A stretch of 64,000 nt of DNA from Vibrio crassostreae (GCF_024347415.1 NZ_AP025479.1:1-64000), one strand, 5' to 3'; shown: positions 1-7,028, counted from the first letter of the stretch. The notes: a model not told the origin generated them from the sequence alone. A program made the numbers and translations.

Positions 1-102
1 GGTGTCACTTTAGATAATCGCTGCGAGGCCATTGATGGACTTTCTAAAATCGACACTCTCACGGTAGAGATAAATCTCTGGTGCGCTGAGCATATGTTTC
101 AT
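1..102 (-). pseudogene. tnpB: IS66 TnpB, start of gene with a nonsense codon
   Basis: The reading frame starts at 102, overlapping the tnpA stop in an ATGA arrangement. It encodes the typical IS66 Orf2 beginning (LSAPEIYLYRESVDFRKSI). At codon 31 (positions 12-10) there is a TAA where IS66 relatives have a Glu codon, followed in frame by Ser-Asp-Thr as expected. A single G to T change therefore appears to have stopped the gene. The rest runs off the left edge. TnpB is an accessory protein of unclear biochemical role needed for IS66 transposition. Confidence 0.7.
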
Positions 103-416
103 GACAAGGCCCCAATGAGTTCTGCCAGGTAGGCAGCGGGCGTGCCTTGAGGAATGCTCAATTCCACATCATTGATGAGAAGTGTCATGTTAGCGGTGGC
201 TATTTGAGCTTGATATTTCGTTGTCTTTTCGACGACCTCTGCCCGTACAAAGCCTTGAGAGATATTCGCTTTTTTAAGTTGCTGGCGCTTAGCATAAAAC
301 GTTGAGGGGTTGAGTTCATTGAGCTTACAAAATGCAAGCGTTGACAATGAACTCGATTCAGACTGCTCGATGAGCGTTTGCCATTCTTGATTAGTGTGTC
401 GTTTTCCCCATTTCAA
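99..416 (-). CDS. tnpA: IS66-family accessory protein TnpA (OrfA)
   Basis: This 105-residue protein begins MKWGKRHTNQEWQ and has the two typical IS66 OrfA parts. The first is an N-terminal helix-turn-helix-like stretch, about residues 8-50, containing 'LAFCKLNELNPSTFYAKR'. The second is a C-terminal beta-rich segment with 'ELSIPQGTPAAYLAELI'. Full length for the family is about 100-140 residues, so the gene looks intact. It is followed at once by tnpB with a 4-base overlap, as in complete IS66 elements. It probably binds the element's ends or assists the large transposase, and is likely non-functional alone here. Confidence 0.85.
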   Translation of the reverse strand: MKWGKRHTNQEWQTLIEQSESSSLSTLAFCKLNELNPSTFYAKRQQLKKANISQGFVRAEVVEKTTKYQAQIATANMTLLINDVELSIPQGTPAAYLAELIGALS

Positions 417-536
417 ATCTCCTCATGGTCGGAGACTTGATCTTATTCTTCGCGCTAGGCGATTAGAATGCGGGTTTTATGGAGCGCTTACTTTGTTAGC
501 ATTAAAAAATCAATAATAAAAATGGAGTCTTCCTTT

Positions 537-782
537 ATGTTACTGAGAAATTTTATCGATACTAAAGCCTTGTCTTGGCCATTGGCTCCCCATCTAGAAA
601 TGACTAAGGTGGGAAAGCTGACTCTTTATCTTTCTCCTGATATCCCAGAACGAAAGTTTTCAATTGATGAGTTACTTGCTGAGGTGAAGTTGTCTAAAAA
701 GCAGACTAAATTATGGGCGGCTTATTTCCGGGATCTTGCTAGCGAGTTAGATTCTCTTCATGACGAGAGTAATATCAAGTAA
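537..782 (+). CDS. Hypothetical 81-aa protein next to IS66
   Basis: The frame is open from inside the IS66 end, but the best start is ATG 537, with a GGAG 9 bases upstream in the non-IS sequence. The predicted soluble protein (MLLRNFIDTKALSW...) has no membrane segment and contains a charged helix-rich second half ('IDELLAEVKLSKKQTKLW'). I do not recognise a family. The IS66 insertion lies only about 45 bases upstream, so any native promoter was probably displaced. It could also be the 3' part of a longer gene cut by the IS. Confidence 0.45.
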   Translation: MLLRNFIDTKALSWPLAPHLEMTKVGKLTLYLSPDIPERKFSIDELLAEVKLSKKQTKLWAAYFRDLASELDSLHDESNIK

Positions 783-996
783 GCTGAAACATTTTTGGTG
801 CTCTCGATAGGGAAACCAAGGAATGATTAAATGAAAATAGTTAAACAATTAATCAGACAGTTACGGTCAGTTAAACAGTAAGTTTATGGCGTGACTGGAA
901 AAAATAATGGAGCTTCATTGGACCTATGCGTTTAAGCTTTGAATTTACCGTTGAATGTAAAAACTGACGCGCGATTGCTTGTCGGCTTTGTCCTGT

Positions 997-1018
997 CTCT
1001 ACATGCAAGCATATAGCA
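997..1018 (+). repeat. 22-bp repeat, copy 1 (second copy at 22254)
   Basis: The 22 bases at 997-1018, containing CATGCAAGCATATAGCA, recur exactly at 22254-22275. In both places a similar CTGACGC...TTGTCGG stretch precedes the repeat by about 30 bases, and an AGCAAACC-like stretch follows. The repeat is followed by a small hypothetical gene at copy 1 and by a non-coding stretch at copy 2. It does not match the attC or IS ends that I know. It may be a scar of a shared mobile unit. Confidence 0.55.
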
Positions 1019-1038
1019 ACCAGCACAAACCTATCTTA

Positions 1039-1311
1039 ATGGAGTTGAATTTGAATATAAATGAATGGGTGTGTATCGAGGACGGAGAGGGTGATTACGT
1101 GATCGAGCGTTTTGAAGTTCGAATGAAAGGGAGAAAGCCATTGGTGATCAATAATCCGTCTTTTTCGAAACTGATCTTTGTCACCCAACAATATCTCAAT
1201 TGCTCTCTTAACATGACCAAGGAGCTCATTAGGCGAACCGTTTTAAATTCGTCAGAACCATTCACCATAGAAGAGTACGTCAAGTTGGTTGAATATCTTG
1301 AGAGAAACTAA
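1039..1311 (+). CDS. Hypothetical 90-aa protein
   Basis: The frame is open from a TTG at 979, but that start lies within the 22-bp repeated element, so the ATG at 1039 (MELNLNINEWVCIEDGEG) is preferred. No strong ribosome site precedes it. The protein is soluble and mixed alpha/beta, with one Cys near the N-terminus and a C-terminal 'FTIEEYVKLVEYLERN' helix. I do not recognise a family. Its position behind a repeat shared with 22.25 kb suggests it arrived as a small cassette. Confidence 0.45.
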   Translation: MELNLNINEWVCIEDGEGDYVIERFEVRMKGRKPLVINNPSFSKLIFVTQQYLNCSLNMTKELIRRTVLNSSEPFTIEEYVKLVEYLERN

Positions 1312-1407
1312 AGTGAGTCATTCAAAGAGTGTGTCACTTACCTGGTCTTAAGTGAAAGGAGCGTTTTTTCCTAACTTTTGCTCCGTGGCCAACACAGTTA
1401 AATCTGT

Positions 1408-1752
1408 CTATTCTACTTCCATCATAGCGGCCAACACTGCTAGTCTTTCTTTTGGCTCTAACGCTTGGTAGTTTTTAGCCCATCATTGGGCTTTTCGTTT
1501 AATGCGTAGTCGGTCGGTAAAGTTAACCCCTGCATAAGCTGACCAGTGCAAACTATCGGCTTCGTAATTCATCCACAATTTTTCTCGTCTCACACCACCC
1601 CGTGTCATGTCCGCCAGTCCGTTAATAGCGAGTCGTATAATTCGGCCGGATACCCTGAATGCATGATTTTGACCCCGCGTCCAGATAGGAATTTGAATTG
1701 GGTTAGTCGTTCAATGTGTTGCTCTATCGTGAGTTCTTTTCGATAGCGTTTG
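1408..1752 (-). pseudogene. DNA adenine methylase (Dam/D12 class), C-terminal relic
   Basis: The minus strand encodes the C-terminal third of a phage-type N6-adenine methyltransferase. One frame reads 'KRYRKELTIEQHIERL' through 'SGYPAELYDSLLTDW'. After a frameshift the next frame reads 'TRGGVRREKLWMN' and then a charged end, with an in-frame TGA before 'ERLAVLAAMMEVE'. These blocks match the conserved SGYxSxLYDxLLxxW and TRGGxRTExLWMN motifs of the family. The catalytic DPPY region is absent. It is a dead fragment, probably a prophage or island remnant. Confidence 0.7.
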
Positions 1753-1865
1753 TTTGAGGTTCTTGTTTCATGTTAGGTAATAAGAGCCTTGAAACCACGT
1801 TAAGACTTATAGAGACAGATACTGTGAGTATGCTAGCAATTGCAGATATGGCTTTTTAAAATGTG

Positions 1866-1884
1866 CTAGACATATATGACGGGT
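1866..1884 (+). repeat. 19-bp repeat CTAGACATATATGACGGGT, copy 1
   Basis: This is the first of three related 19-base sequences, at 1866-1884, 2815-2833 and 2851-2869. Copies 1 and 2 bracket the Abi-like gene, and copy 3 spans the start codon of the next small gene. Copies 2 and 3 each differ from copy 1 at two positions. They may be recombination footprints of a mobile defence cassette or binding sites for a regulator. Confidence 0.6.
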
Positions 1885-2066
1885 GTATGTAGGTAGTGTG
1901 CTTTTATTAGCTACAAACAAGTGAGCCACCCTCGAAAGGGTGGCTCTTAAACTCGCTACCTGTTGTCAATACTGTTTCCAGCGGAAGAGGACAGGGCTAT
2001 CACAACAAGAGGATTTACCTCAGTTGCGTCTAATAATACACAACCTTGATACAGAGGGCAAATAAT

Positions 2067-2795
2067 TTGGATTTGGAAGAGATCAAGCAAGGGCTTTCTA
2101 CAGAAAAACTAGAGACCTATCGTCAGGTGCTCGACTGTAAATCTGATAGTGAGTTAATAGCCGTCTATATGGCAATGCAAAGTATAATGTCTCAGTTTTT
2201 CTCAGTAGTTCAGCTACTTGAAGTGACGTTGAGAAATTCAATCCATAAATCAGCAACAGAATGCTTTGAAGATGATGAATGGTATAAGCGAATTCCTCTA
2301 AGTCAAGAGTCTAGAAAACAAGTCGATTTTGCAGAACAGCAGTGTTTAAAGGATGTAGGCGCTCGATATACCAGTAACGATCTTGTTTCTCGATTACCGT
2401 TTGGATTTTGGGTTCACATGTTACACCGAGACTACAACAACCCTCGTAACAGAGATCATAACCTATGGCAAACACAGTTGGATAAGTGTTTCCCGAACGC
2501 TAGAGAGAAGAGAGTTAAACTCAATACACTATTTCAGAAAATGGGAGCATTAAATAAGTTCAGGAATCGTTTATTCCATCATGAGCCAGCATGGAAAGGT
2601 AGATCCACTCGAAACCGAGTTGATGCTATTGAGTTTCTTCTAAAAATGTTCAACGAGCACACGGACGCTATTTACTTACTATCCACTTCTAAACGAGATC
2701 TTATTACAGTGTTAGGGTTTGAAGATAAATTCAATCAAGAGTGTAATATCAAAAGCTTAGAACGTTTTGAGGCGTTGTTATCTCCCACGAATTGA
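2067..2795 (+). CDS. Abi-family (Abi_2-like HEPN) protein
   Basis: The predicted 242-residue protein resembles abortive-infection proteins of the AbiD/AbiF type (Abi_2 family), which act against phage and are thought to be HEPN ribonucleases. Supporting motifs are 'LPFGFWVHML' in the middle and 'RNRLFHHEPAW' near residue 180. The latter contains the R-x4-H arrangement of HEPN active sites followed by the family's HEP. The TTG at 2067 is chosen because GAGGG lies 8 bases upstream; an upstream TTG at 2046 is also open. The next ATG (2169) would remove conserved sequence. The gene stands alone and is flanked by 19-bp repeats at 1866 and 2815. Family confidence is good; activity is inferred. Confidence 0.75.
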   Translation: MDLEEIKQGLSTEKLETYRQVLDCKSDSELIAVYMAMQSIMSQFFSVVQLLEVTLRNSIHKSATECFEDDEWYKRIPLSQESRKQVDFAEQQCLKDVGARYTSNDLVSRLPFGFWVHMLHRDYNNPRNRDHNLWQTQLDKCFPNAREKRVKLNTLFQKMGALNKFRNRLFHHEPAWKGRSTRNRVDAIEFLLKMFNEHTDAIYLLSTSKRDLITVLGFEDKFNQECNIKSLERFEALLSPTN

Positions 2796-2814
2796 AATAG
2801 TGGTGATTAGCAAG

Positions 2815-2869
2815 CTAGACATATTTGACAGGTAAATAAATCGGAGTGTACTAGACCTATATGGCGGGT
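2815..2869 (+). repeat. 19-bp repeats, copies 2 and 3
   Basis: Copy 2 (2815-2833, CTAGACATATTTGACAGGT) and copy 3 (2851-2869, CTAGACCTATATGGCGGGT) lie 17 bases apart behind the Abi-like gene. Copy 3 contains the ATG of the next gene. The tandem spacing of 36 bases, centre to centre, would suit a dimeric binding protein or a recombinase core site. Confidence 0.6.
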
Positions 2870-3040
2870 AAAAATATTACAGAGTTTCAACTTATAGCAA
2901 ACGCTAAAGGTTGGAAGTTTGAAGAAATTGCAAAACGTTGGGGTAAGTCAGAACGTCAGCTATCACGTATAGCAAAGGCAGGGGAGCAGCGGGATTTAGA
3001 CGCTGTGAACGGCTTGCCAGATAAGAATAAAGTGAAGTAA
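2861..3040 (+). CDS. Small putative helix-turn-helix protein, 59 aa
   Basis: This short gene starts at ATG 2861 with a GGAG 17 bases upstream. The central segment, 'WKFEEIAKRWGKSERQLSRIA', reads as a tri-helical HTH, with 'EEIAKRWG' and 'SERQLSRIA' as the two helices. The basic, compact protein probably binds DNA, possibly the 19-bp repeat that overlaps its own start. It begins a set of closely spaced genes in the same direction (next start at 3056, ribosome site AGGGG). No family name can be given. Confidence 0.6.
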   Translation: MAGKNITEFQLIANAKGWKFEEIAKRWGKSERQLSRIAKAGEQRDLDAVNGLPDKNKVK

Positions 3041-3055
3041 TAGGGGAAAATAAAA

Positions 3056-3259
3056 ATGGAAATTAGGCAAATACCTTGGGTTGAGCTAAAGCGTAATCTT
3101 GAAGAGGTTGGCGTAGAGTATGGAACAAACAAGGCAGTATACCGTTATATCCAGTCCTTAAATGCTAGCGTACGTTTAAGCTTGAAGTCTAAAGGTTACA
3201 CTAGTAAGACCGTTACACTCATAGATGGAACCGAGCTTTATGCTTGGGTTCAAGCATAA
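3056..3259 (+). CDS. Hypothetical 67-aa protein
   Basis: ATG 3056 is preceded by a strong AGGGGA site, and the gene follows the small HTH gene by 15 bases, so the two are probably co-transcribed. The protein (MEIRQIPWVELKRNLEEVG...) is soluble with a predicted helix-strand pattern. Its stop precedes the start of the next gene by ten bases. I do not recognise the family. The cluster of short same-strand genes resembles phage or satellite modules. Confidence 0.55.
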   Translation: MEIRQIPWVELKRNLEEVGVEYGTNKAVYRYIQSLNASVRLSLKSKGYTSKTVTLIDGTELYAWVQA

Positions 3260-3269
3260 GGGGAATATC

Positions 3270-3653
3270 ATGGCAGAAAAATGTTCTTTTTGTGGTGCTC
3301 TTTTTACAGTTGTGGAAGTTGGAGGCGGTGGGGTTTGTGGAGCTTGTCGCGAGCCTATTGATTGCCCTTACTGCCACAAAACGGTTCGGGAAGAGCGTAC
3401 CACAGGAACCTTTACTACAACTCTTGTAAAAAACCCAAGCAGTCCTTTATCGCAATATCTGGGGATTACGGATAAAGAATTGGATAAAATGGACGTTGAA
3501 CTTAATGCAAATACAGGTAGTCATGAAGAAATGACTTACTGCTATTGGTTTGAAGTTCCAGAAGGTACTCCACAGGAGACCCTAGATAAAACGGGGTGGA
3601 AAATTGGAGATGTTATCGATGACATTCCAGTTTCGGTTGTTGAAGTTGAGTAG
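3270..3653 (+). CDS. Zinc-ribbon protein of unknown function, 127 aa
   Basis: The ATG at 3270 has AGGGG 9 bases upstream, which is better than an open start at 3225 that overlaps the previous gene. The N-terminus holds two Cys pairs, CSFCG (residues 4-8) and CGAC, then a further CPYC pair, as expected for a zinc-ribbon or double zinc-knuckle. The rest is acidic with no membrane segment. It could bind nucleic acid or a partner protein. Family unknown. It is co-directional with its neighbours, with an 11-base gap to the next gene. Confidence 0.6.
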   Translation: MAEKCSFCGALFTVVEVGGGGVCGACREPIDCPYCHKTVREERTTGTFTTTLVKNPSSPLSQYLGITDKELDKMDVELNANTGSHEEMTYCYWFEVPEGTPQETLDKTGWKIGDVIDDIPVSVVEVE

Positions 3654-3664
3654 AGGAAAAATTA

Positions 3665-4087
3665 ATGAGAATTGATTATGAATATTTGAACAACGTCTTA
3701 ACTCTAATTCTGGATAGTGGAAAAAGTGACTTCAAGCTCAATGTTGCACCATTTCAAGCATTGTGGCCAAAGGACGACGAACAAGCCTTAGATAAACTAG
3801 TTTTTCATCTTGAGATATTAGCTGACCAAAATTGCCTAGAGTCTGCACTTACGAAGAAAGACGGTATTGGCTTTAGAAGAACTGGCTCAGGATGGATAGT
3901 TAGTATTATACCTTTGCGGCTCACTGCTCATGGACATCAATTTGCAGCCGACTTAACTAAGCCAACAGTAATCGACCAGTTAAAAACGTCATTCTCAGAT
4001 GCTGGGCCTAATGAGGTTGTAAAGATCGCATTTGCTTTAAGCAAGAATGTACTTGAGAAAAAGTTGAAACAATTAACCGATCTTTGA
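3665..4087 (+). CDS. DUF2513-like protein
   Basis: This 140-residue protein begins MRIDYEYLNNVLTLIL and contains 'LVFHLEILADQ' and 'IPLRLTAHGHQFAADL', matching the layout of DUF2513. That family's conserved LTxxGHxF motif sits about two thirds along the chain. DUF2513 proteins are small, often found in prophages and genomic islands, and have no known function. Length is normal for the family. A GAGG lies 8 bases before the start. The gene is in the same operon-like run as its neighbours. Confidence 0.65.
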   Translation: MRIDYEYLNNVLTLILDSGKSDFKLNVAPFQALWPKDDEQALDKLVFHLEILADQNCLESALTKKDGIGFRRTGSGWIVSIIPLRLTAHGHQFAADLTKPTVIDQLKTSFSDAGPNEVVKIAFALSKNVLEKKLKQLTDL

Positions 4088-4095
4088 GGGAAGTG

Positions 4096-4503
4096 ATGCA
4101 ACTAAATTCTATGGAATGGTTAGAGGTTGAGTTTGAATTACAACTTGAACCTGAAAGTGATTTAGAATATTTGAAAAATGCCGTAGCAGAAACAGTTGTA
4201 GATAACGAGTCTGACTTTTTTCCTATCATTGGTGCTATCTGTGCACAGTTAAATGATTAAGCTAATTATGCCACTGATAGTTTTGCTGTTGATCAGGTTG
4301 ATTTTGATGAACCATTTCATCTAGAAGAAGGACGCCCTGTTGGAACTGGTTCCCTTCAAGCTAGTTTTGAATGGACGGCATACTATGGTTGTGATGATTT
4401 GGACTTACACGATGAAGCACAAGAAGTTTGAGAATTTAACCTTAACGGGCAGACTCTGAATTTTAGGATTCAACTTCCAGAAGATAGATTGGACGAATTT
4501 TAG
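4096..4503 (+). pseudogene. Small acidic gene interrupted by two in-frame stops
   Basis: From ATG 4096 the frame encodes 54 residues (MQLNSMEWLEVEFELQLEPE...) to a TAA at 4258. The same frame then continues without a break for 55 acidic codons ('DFDEPFHLEEGRPVGTGSL...EWTAYYGCDDLDL') to a TGA at 4428, and for 23 more codons to a TAG at 4501. The uninterrupted acidic composition across both stops suggests one gene of about 135 codons that acquired two nonsense mutations. The first 54 residues could still be made. Family unknown. Confidence 0.5.
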
Positions 4504-4513
4504 AGGGAATAAG

Positions 4514-4627
4514 ATGCTGTTTCGTACAAATGATAGCTTTTTAACGAATGGTTGGTTTTGGCTTGGCTTGTTGATTTGCGCGGTACTTATAGCAATGTTA
4601 TTTACCAAGTACAAAAACCAAAGGTAG
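4514..4627 (+). CDS. Tiny single-pass membrane protein, 37 aa
   Basis: ATG 4514 follows AGGGAATAAG, a reasonable ribosome site. The product has one strong transmembrane segment ('WFWLGLLICAVLIAMLF', residues 14-30) and a short basic cytoplasmic tail, KYKNQR. Such peptides occur in phage modules and as small toxins, but nothing here identifies one. The next gene starts 11 bases downstream, behind its own AGAGGG. Confidence 0.5.
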   Translation: MLFRTNDSFLTNGWFWLGLLICAVLIAMLFTKYKNQR

Positions 4628-4637
4628 AGGGAAAAAC

Positions 4638-4904
4638 GTGATTACAGATACTTATATGTATAACGAAAATTTGACGATTCGCACCAGTGATAAGATCGAA
4701 CGCTACCCACAAAAAACAGCCGATGGTAACGAAATCGTGGTTGTTTATGTTGACGAGGTTGAATTTAAAGGTGCTGGCGGTAAGTGGTCTAAACAAGGCT
4801 TCCGTTGGGCTATTGTAGAGCCTCACTTAACCGAAGAAGAGGTCAAAAACTGGCGCATCGAAGGCGTCATGGTTTTGTTCCAAGCTTTGTATAAACGGCA
4901 GTAG
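4638..4904 (+). pseudogene. Hypothetical gene truncated by IS21 relic
   Basis: The GTG-started frame encodes about 74 residues of a soluble protein with 'VVVYVDEVEFKGAGGKWSKQ'. The last 15 codons, from about 4860, are the antisense of IS21 istA sequence, so the native C-terminus has been lost. The 88-residue product is thus a fusion created by the insertion junction. I do not recognise the native part. Confidence 0.5.
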
Positions 4905-5257
4905 TGATTATAGCTGTAGTGACCATCGCTATTACGTTCGGCGTATTCTTCCCATAAAAGCTGAAGTGTCATGGTTTTAGAGCGAAGCTGCTTATGGACA
5001 TCGGCCCAATCGGGTAACGCATACTTTTTAGGAGCCACTGTCGTTTTGAGGAACTCTCTGCTCAACATGGCATCGTCCCAGCCTTCCAGCAGTGGCCATT
5101 GGGAAATACCAAGTTGTGAGGCTCTATTCGCATATCGCGAGACGACTGAAGCTGAGATAGACAAGCTTCGAGCTATTTGTCGATGGCTAAGTTTTGCACC
5201 GTATTTTAAGCGCAGGATTTCTTTAAGTTTTCTCATAGTGATAGATGGTGTCGGCAT
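4823..5257 (-). pseudogene. istA: IS21-family IstA transposase, N-terminal fragment
   Basis: Residues 1 to about 132 (MPTPSITMRKLKEILRL...) match the IS21 IstA N-terminus, with its winged HTH 'KLSHRQIARSLSISASVVSR'. Complete IstA has about 500 residues, including an integrase core. Here the frame leaves IS21 sequence after 'TPSMRQ' and ends in neighbouring DNA. The catalytic DDE core and istB are missing, so the element cannot move. Confidence 0.8.
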
Positions 5258-5448
5258 ATTGTTCCCAAAAAATCGAAATAACGATATTTAGGATAGGATT
5301 TCACACATCTATGAGGCGGGAAAAATAACATCGATGGAGATCAGGTAATAACATCGACACTGAAAAGTGATCTTCATCGATGGTAATTGGTGATCTCCAT
5401 GAATGATACTAAGCGATCTCGATGGATGTTATTAGGTGATCTGCTTAG
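4860..5448 (-). mobile_element. IS21-family relic, left end
   Basis: The relic contains the istA fragment and the multiple terminal repeats typical of IS21. On the plus strand these are GGAGATCAGGTAATAACATC (5337-5356) and, inverted, GATGTTATTAGGTGATCTGC near 5425-5444, plus partial copies at 5370-5415. The outer end is placed at about 5448, right against an FRG-domain gene remnant. The inner end, at about 4860, is a deletion junction. Confidence 0.75.
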
Positions 5449-5559
5449 ATGAAAATACGCATGTTGGATAACTACGGTGTTAATGAAGCTACTTTATTTC
5501 CAGACCTTGACGGGCTAGCTCGGTATGTAAACAGAAAGACTAAAGAGATGAAGCAATAG
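5449..5559 (+). pseudogene. FRG-domain protein, C-terminal remnant
   Basis: The 36 codons next to the IS21 end read 'MLDNYGVNEATLFPDLDGLA' and then a short basic tail. This is the conserved C-terminal motif of FRG-domain proteins (xxYGxNxATLFPDLDGLA). FRG proteins are 250-400 residues long and often found in defence or toxin contexts; their activity is not firmly established. The IS21 insertion separated this tail from the rest, which is absent from the window. Confidence 0.65.
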
Positions 5560-5603
5560 ATTGGCTCAATGGATTATGGAAAGGTGTATTTCACCTTAAT
5601 CGT

Positions 5604-5984
5604 ATGGGTACGATTAAGGTTGTTTATGGGGGCGGTTTGGGTATTAGAGTTAGTGCGCAGCAAAAAAATGCGATGTTGATTATACATTACATTGAACTGA
5701 ATCACGGTAAGCATACACCAGTACACACTAGCTATCTACGTAAACAGGTTAGTAAGTCACTGTGTAAAGAATTAACCTCAAATCATTTTTTGGTCGGTTT
5801 AAGAAAGTTGTCAGACAATGGTTATTTGGTTTATCAGCCGAATGAAAACAAGTTGCTAAATTCTTCTGCTAAAGAGAATGAGAATATGTGGCAACTTACT
5901 AGCAAAGGTCGGATATATGCTGAGGAATTACATTCTTCCAGAATGCGCCCTAAACGAACTTACACCAAGAAATCAAACAAATGA
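5604..5984 (+). CDS. Hypothetical 126-aa winged-helix-like protein
   Basis: The basic protein begins MGTIKVVYGGGLGIRVSAQQ. Its middle alternates helices and a short hairpin ('HTSYLRKQVSKSLCKEL...LVGLRKLSDNGYLVYQP', then 'WQLTSKGRIYAEEL'), which is the pattern of a winged helix ending in an LTxxG turn. The C-terminal tail is rich in Lys and Arg. It is likely DNA binding, family unknown. It stands alone between the FRG remnant and mqsRA. Confidence 0.5.
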   Translation: MGTIKVVYGGGLGIRVSAQQKNAMLIIHYIELNHGKHTPVHTSYLRKQVSKSLCKELTSNHFLVGLRKLSDNGYLVYQPNENKLLNSSAKENENMWQLTSKGRIYAEELHSSRMRPKRTYTKKSNK

Positions 5985-6086
5985 AACCGTGTCCATTGAG
6001 GAGTAACTTTGTGTACTTCTACATAGAATACGTTTTCATTGGGCTTTAGACTCAGTACCATACAAGTTTTATAAGTGTAAAATTAC

Positions 6087-6129
6087 TTGACACTATTGGC
6101 TTATACATAAATAATAACCCTTAAAGGGT
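6087..6129 (+). promoter_or_regulatory. mqsRA promoter and operator
   Basis: A TTGACA (6087-6092) and AATAAT (6110-6115) are 17 bases apart, a good sigma-70 promoter. Immediately downstream is the inverted repeat ACCCTT-A-AAGGGT (6117-6129). MqsA of E. coli binds AACCT-TTT-AGGTT palindromes in the same position, so this is probably the autoregulatory operator. Confidence 0.7.
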
Positions 6130-6142
6130 AATGGGGCTTGCA

Positions 6143-6463
6143 ATGACAACCAGCTTTACTACTCCAAGTTACGATCTTTATTTGATAAAAAAAACATTCT
6201 CTAAAGTTGATAAGCTTCGGTTTACAAAGTCAGCTCGTCAGGGGTACGTAGAGCTAGGTATGGATGAACAGGATGTGGTGGACGTAATAAAATCATTACA
6301 ACCATCCGACTTCTATAAAACCATGCCATCCGATAAGCGACCTGATCTTGGCTACTTTGATGTTTATCGAACGTCTTGGTGTGGCGTCGATATCTACACT
6401 AAATTTCAAGATATCGGAAGCGGCTTTATCAGTATGTACATTGTCTCTTTTAAGAGAAAATAA
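6143..6463 (+). CDS. mqsR: MqsR-type toxin (mRNA interferase)
   Basis: The 106-residue protein (MTTSFTTPSYDLYLIKKTF...) has the layout of MqsR, a RelE-fold ribonuclease that cleaves mRNA mostly at GCU/GCA. Seen motifs include 'DVVDVIKSLQPSDFYKTM' and 'DVYRTSWCGVDIYTKFQ', close to the family's LxxxDFYKSMT and DVYxxxxxGxxxYIKL blocks. ATG 6143 is chosen over ATG 6131 because GGGG lies 6 bases upstream. The gene is followed by mqsA after 21 bases and preceded by a palindromic operator. The toxin-first order is typical of this system. Confidence 0.85.
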   Translation: MTTSFTTPSYDLYLIKKTFSKVDKLRFTKSARQGYVELGMDEQDVVDVIKSLQPSDFYKTMPSDKRPDLGYFDVYRTSWCGVDIYTKFQDIGSGFISMYIVSFKRK

Positions 6464-6484
6464 TTGTTTGTAGAGGCACATAGT

Positions 6485-6895
6485 ATGGGTAACTTTAACG
6501 GTAAATCTTGTCCTTTTTGTGGCGAAGGTGTTATGAATCGAGAAAATCGTGATACCGAATACCACTACAAAGGACACACACTATTAATCCAACAGCCAGG
6601 CATACACTGCTCCTGCTGTGAAGAAGCGATTCTTGAGCCTGATGATGTAAAATTCAACCGTATTGATATTCAAGCATTTAGGGCAAGAGTCGATGGAATT
6701 ATTGAACCGAAAAAAATTCGTAGTATCCGAAAAGCACTAGGGCTAAATCAAAAGGACGCTGGAGAACTATTTGGTGGCGGACACAATGCTTTTTCTCGTT
6801 ACGAACGAGGGGAGCTAGCCCCTCCTAAAGCATTAAGTATGTTGTTAGACCTTTTGGATTCACACAAAGAAATCCGAAAGGAGATCTTAAAATAA
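6485..6895 (+). CDS. mqsA: MqsA-type antitoxin
   Basis: This 136-residue protein has an N-terminal zinc-binding domain with CPFC (near residue 10) and CSCC (near 44), and a C-terminal HTH_XRE domain with 'LGLNQKDAGELFGGGHNAFSRYERGE'. It would bind and neutralise MqsR and, as a dimer, repress the promoter at 6087. ATG 6485 has AGAGG upstream; an upstream TTG at 6464 is less likely. Length equals the E. coli protein (131 residues) within a few residues. The pair looks intact. Confidence 0.88.
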   Translation: MGNFNGKSCPFCGEGVMNRENRDTEYHYKGHTLLIQQPGIHCSCCEEAILEPDDVKFNRIDIQAFRARVDGIIEPKKIRSIRKALGLNQKDAGELFGGGHNAFSRYERGELAPPKALSMLLDLLDSHKEIRKEILK

Positions 6896-6907
6896 GAAAC
6901 CTCTTAC

Positions 6908-6939
6908 AAAAAGAAGCAACCTCATCGGTGCTTCTTTTT
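6908..6939 (+). terminator. Rho-independent terminator of mqsRA
   Basis: The arms AAAAAGAAGCA (6908-6918) and TGCTTCTTTTT (6929-6939) are perfectly complementary, with a 10-base loop and the U-run forming part of the right arm. It lies 13 bases after the mqsA stop. Confidence 0.85.
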
Positions 6940-6983
6940 GACCGCATTATTGGAGTTATGTACAGCCGCGTTACTCCATCACG

Positions 6984-7012
6984 AAGAACGCCTCCCGACG
7001 GAGGCGTTCTTT
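6984..7012. terminator. GC-rich terminator-like hairpin
   Basis: The stem AAGAACGCCTCC with CGA loop and GGAGGCGTTCTT, followed by TTT, forms a strong hairpin between mqsA and the convergent gene at 7029. It can serve either strand. Confidence 0.75.
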
Positions 7013-7028
7013 TATATACATTTCAACG

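Larger units (their letters stand above)
1..491 (-). mobile_element. IS66-family element, one end and accessory genes
   Basis: Two IS66 accessory genes, tnpA and tnpB, lie in the usual ATGA-overlapping order. The right boundary is placed at 491, where the minus strand reads GTAAGCG, the conserved start of IS66 terminal repeats. The rest of the element, including the large DDE transposase tnpC, would lie left of the window. Because tnpB carries a nonsense codon, the copy is probably inactive. The family is recognised from the protein sequences and the terminal heptamer; the boundary is inferred. Confidence 0.8.

Noticed and set aside
1546..1746. Plus-strand 66-codon frame
   Set aside because: It is the antisense of the degenerate adenine-methylase fragment, whose minus-strand motifs are clear.
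4971..5291. Plus-strand 106-codon frame
   Set aside because: It is antisense to the IS21 istA fragment and has no independent support.
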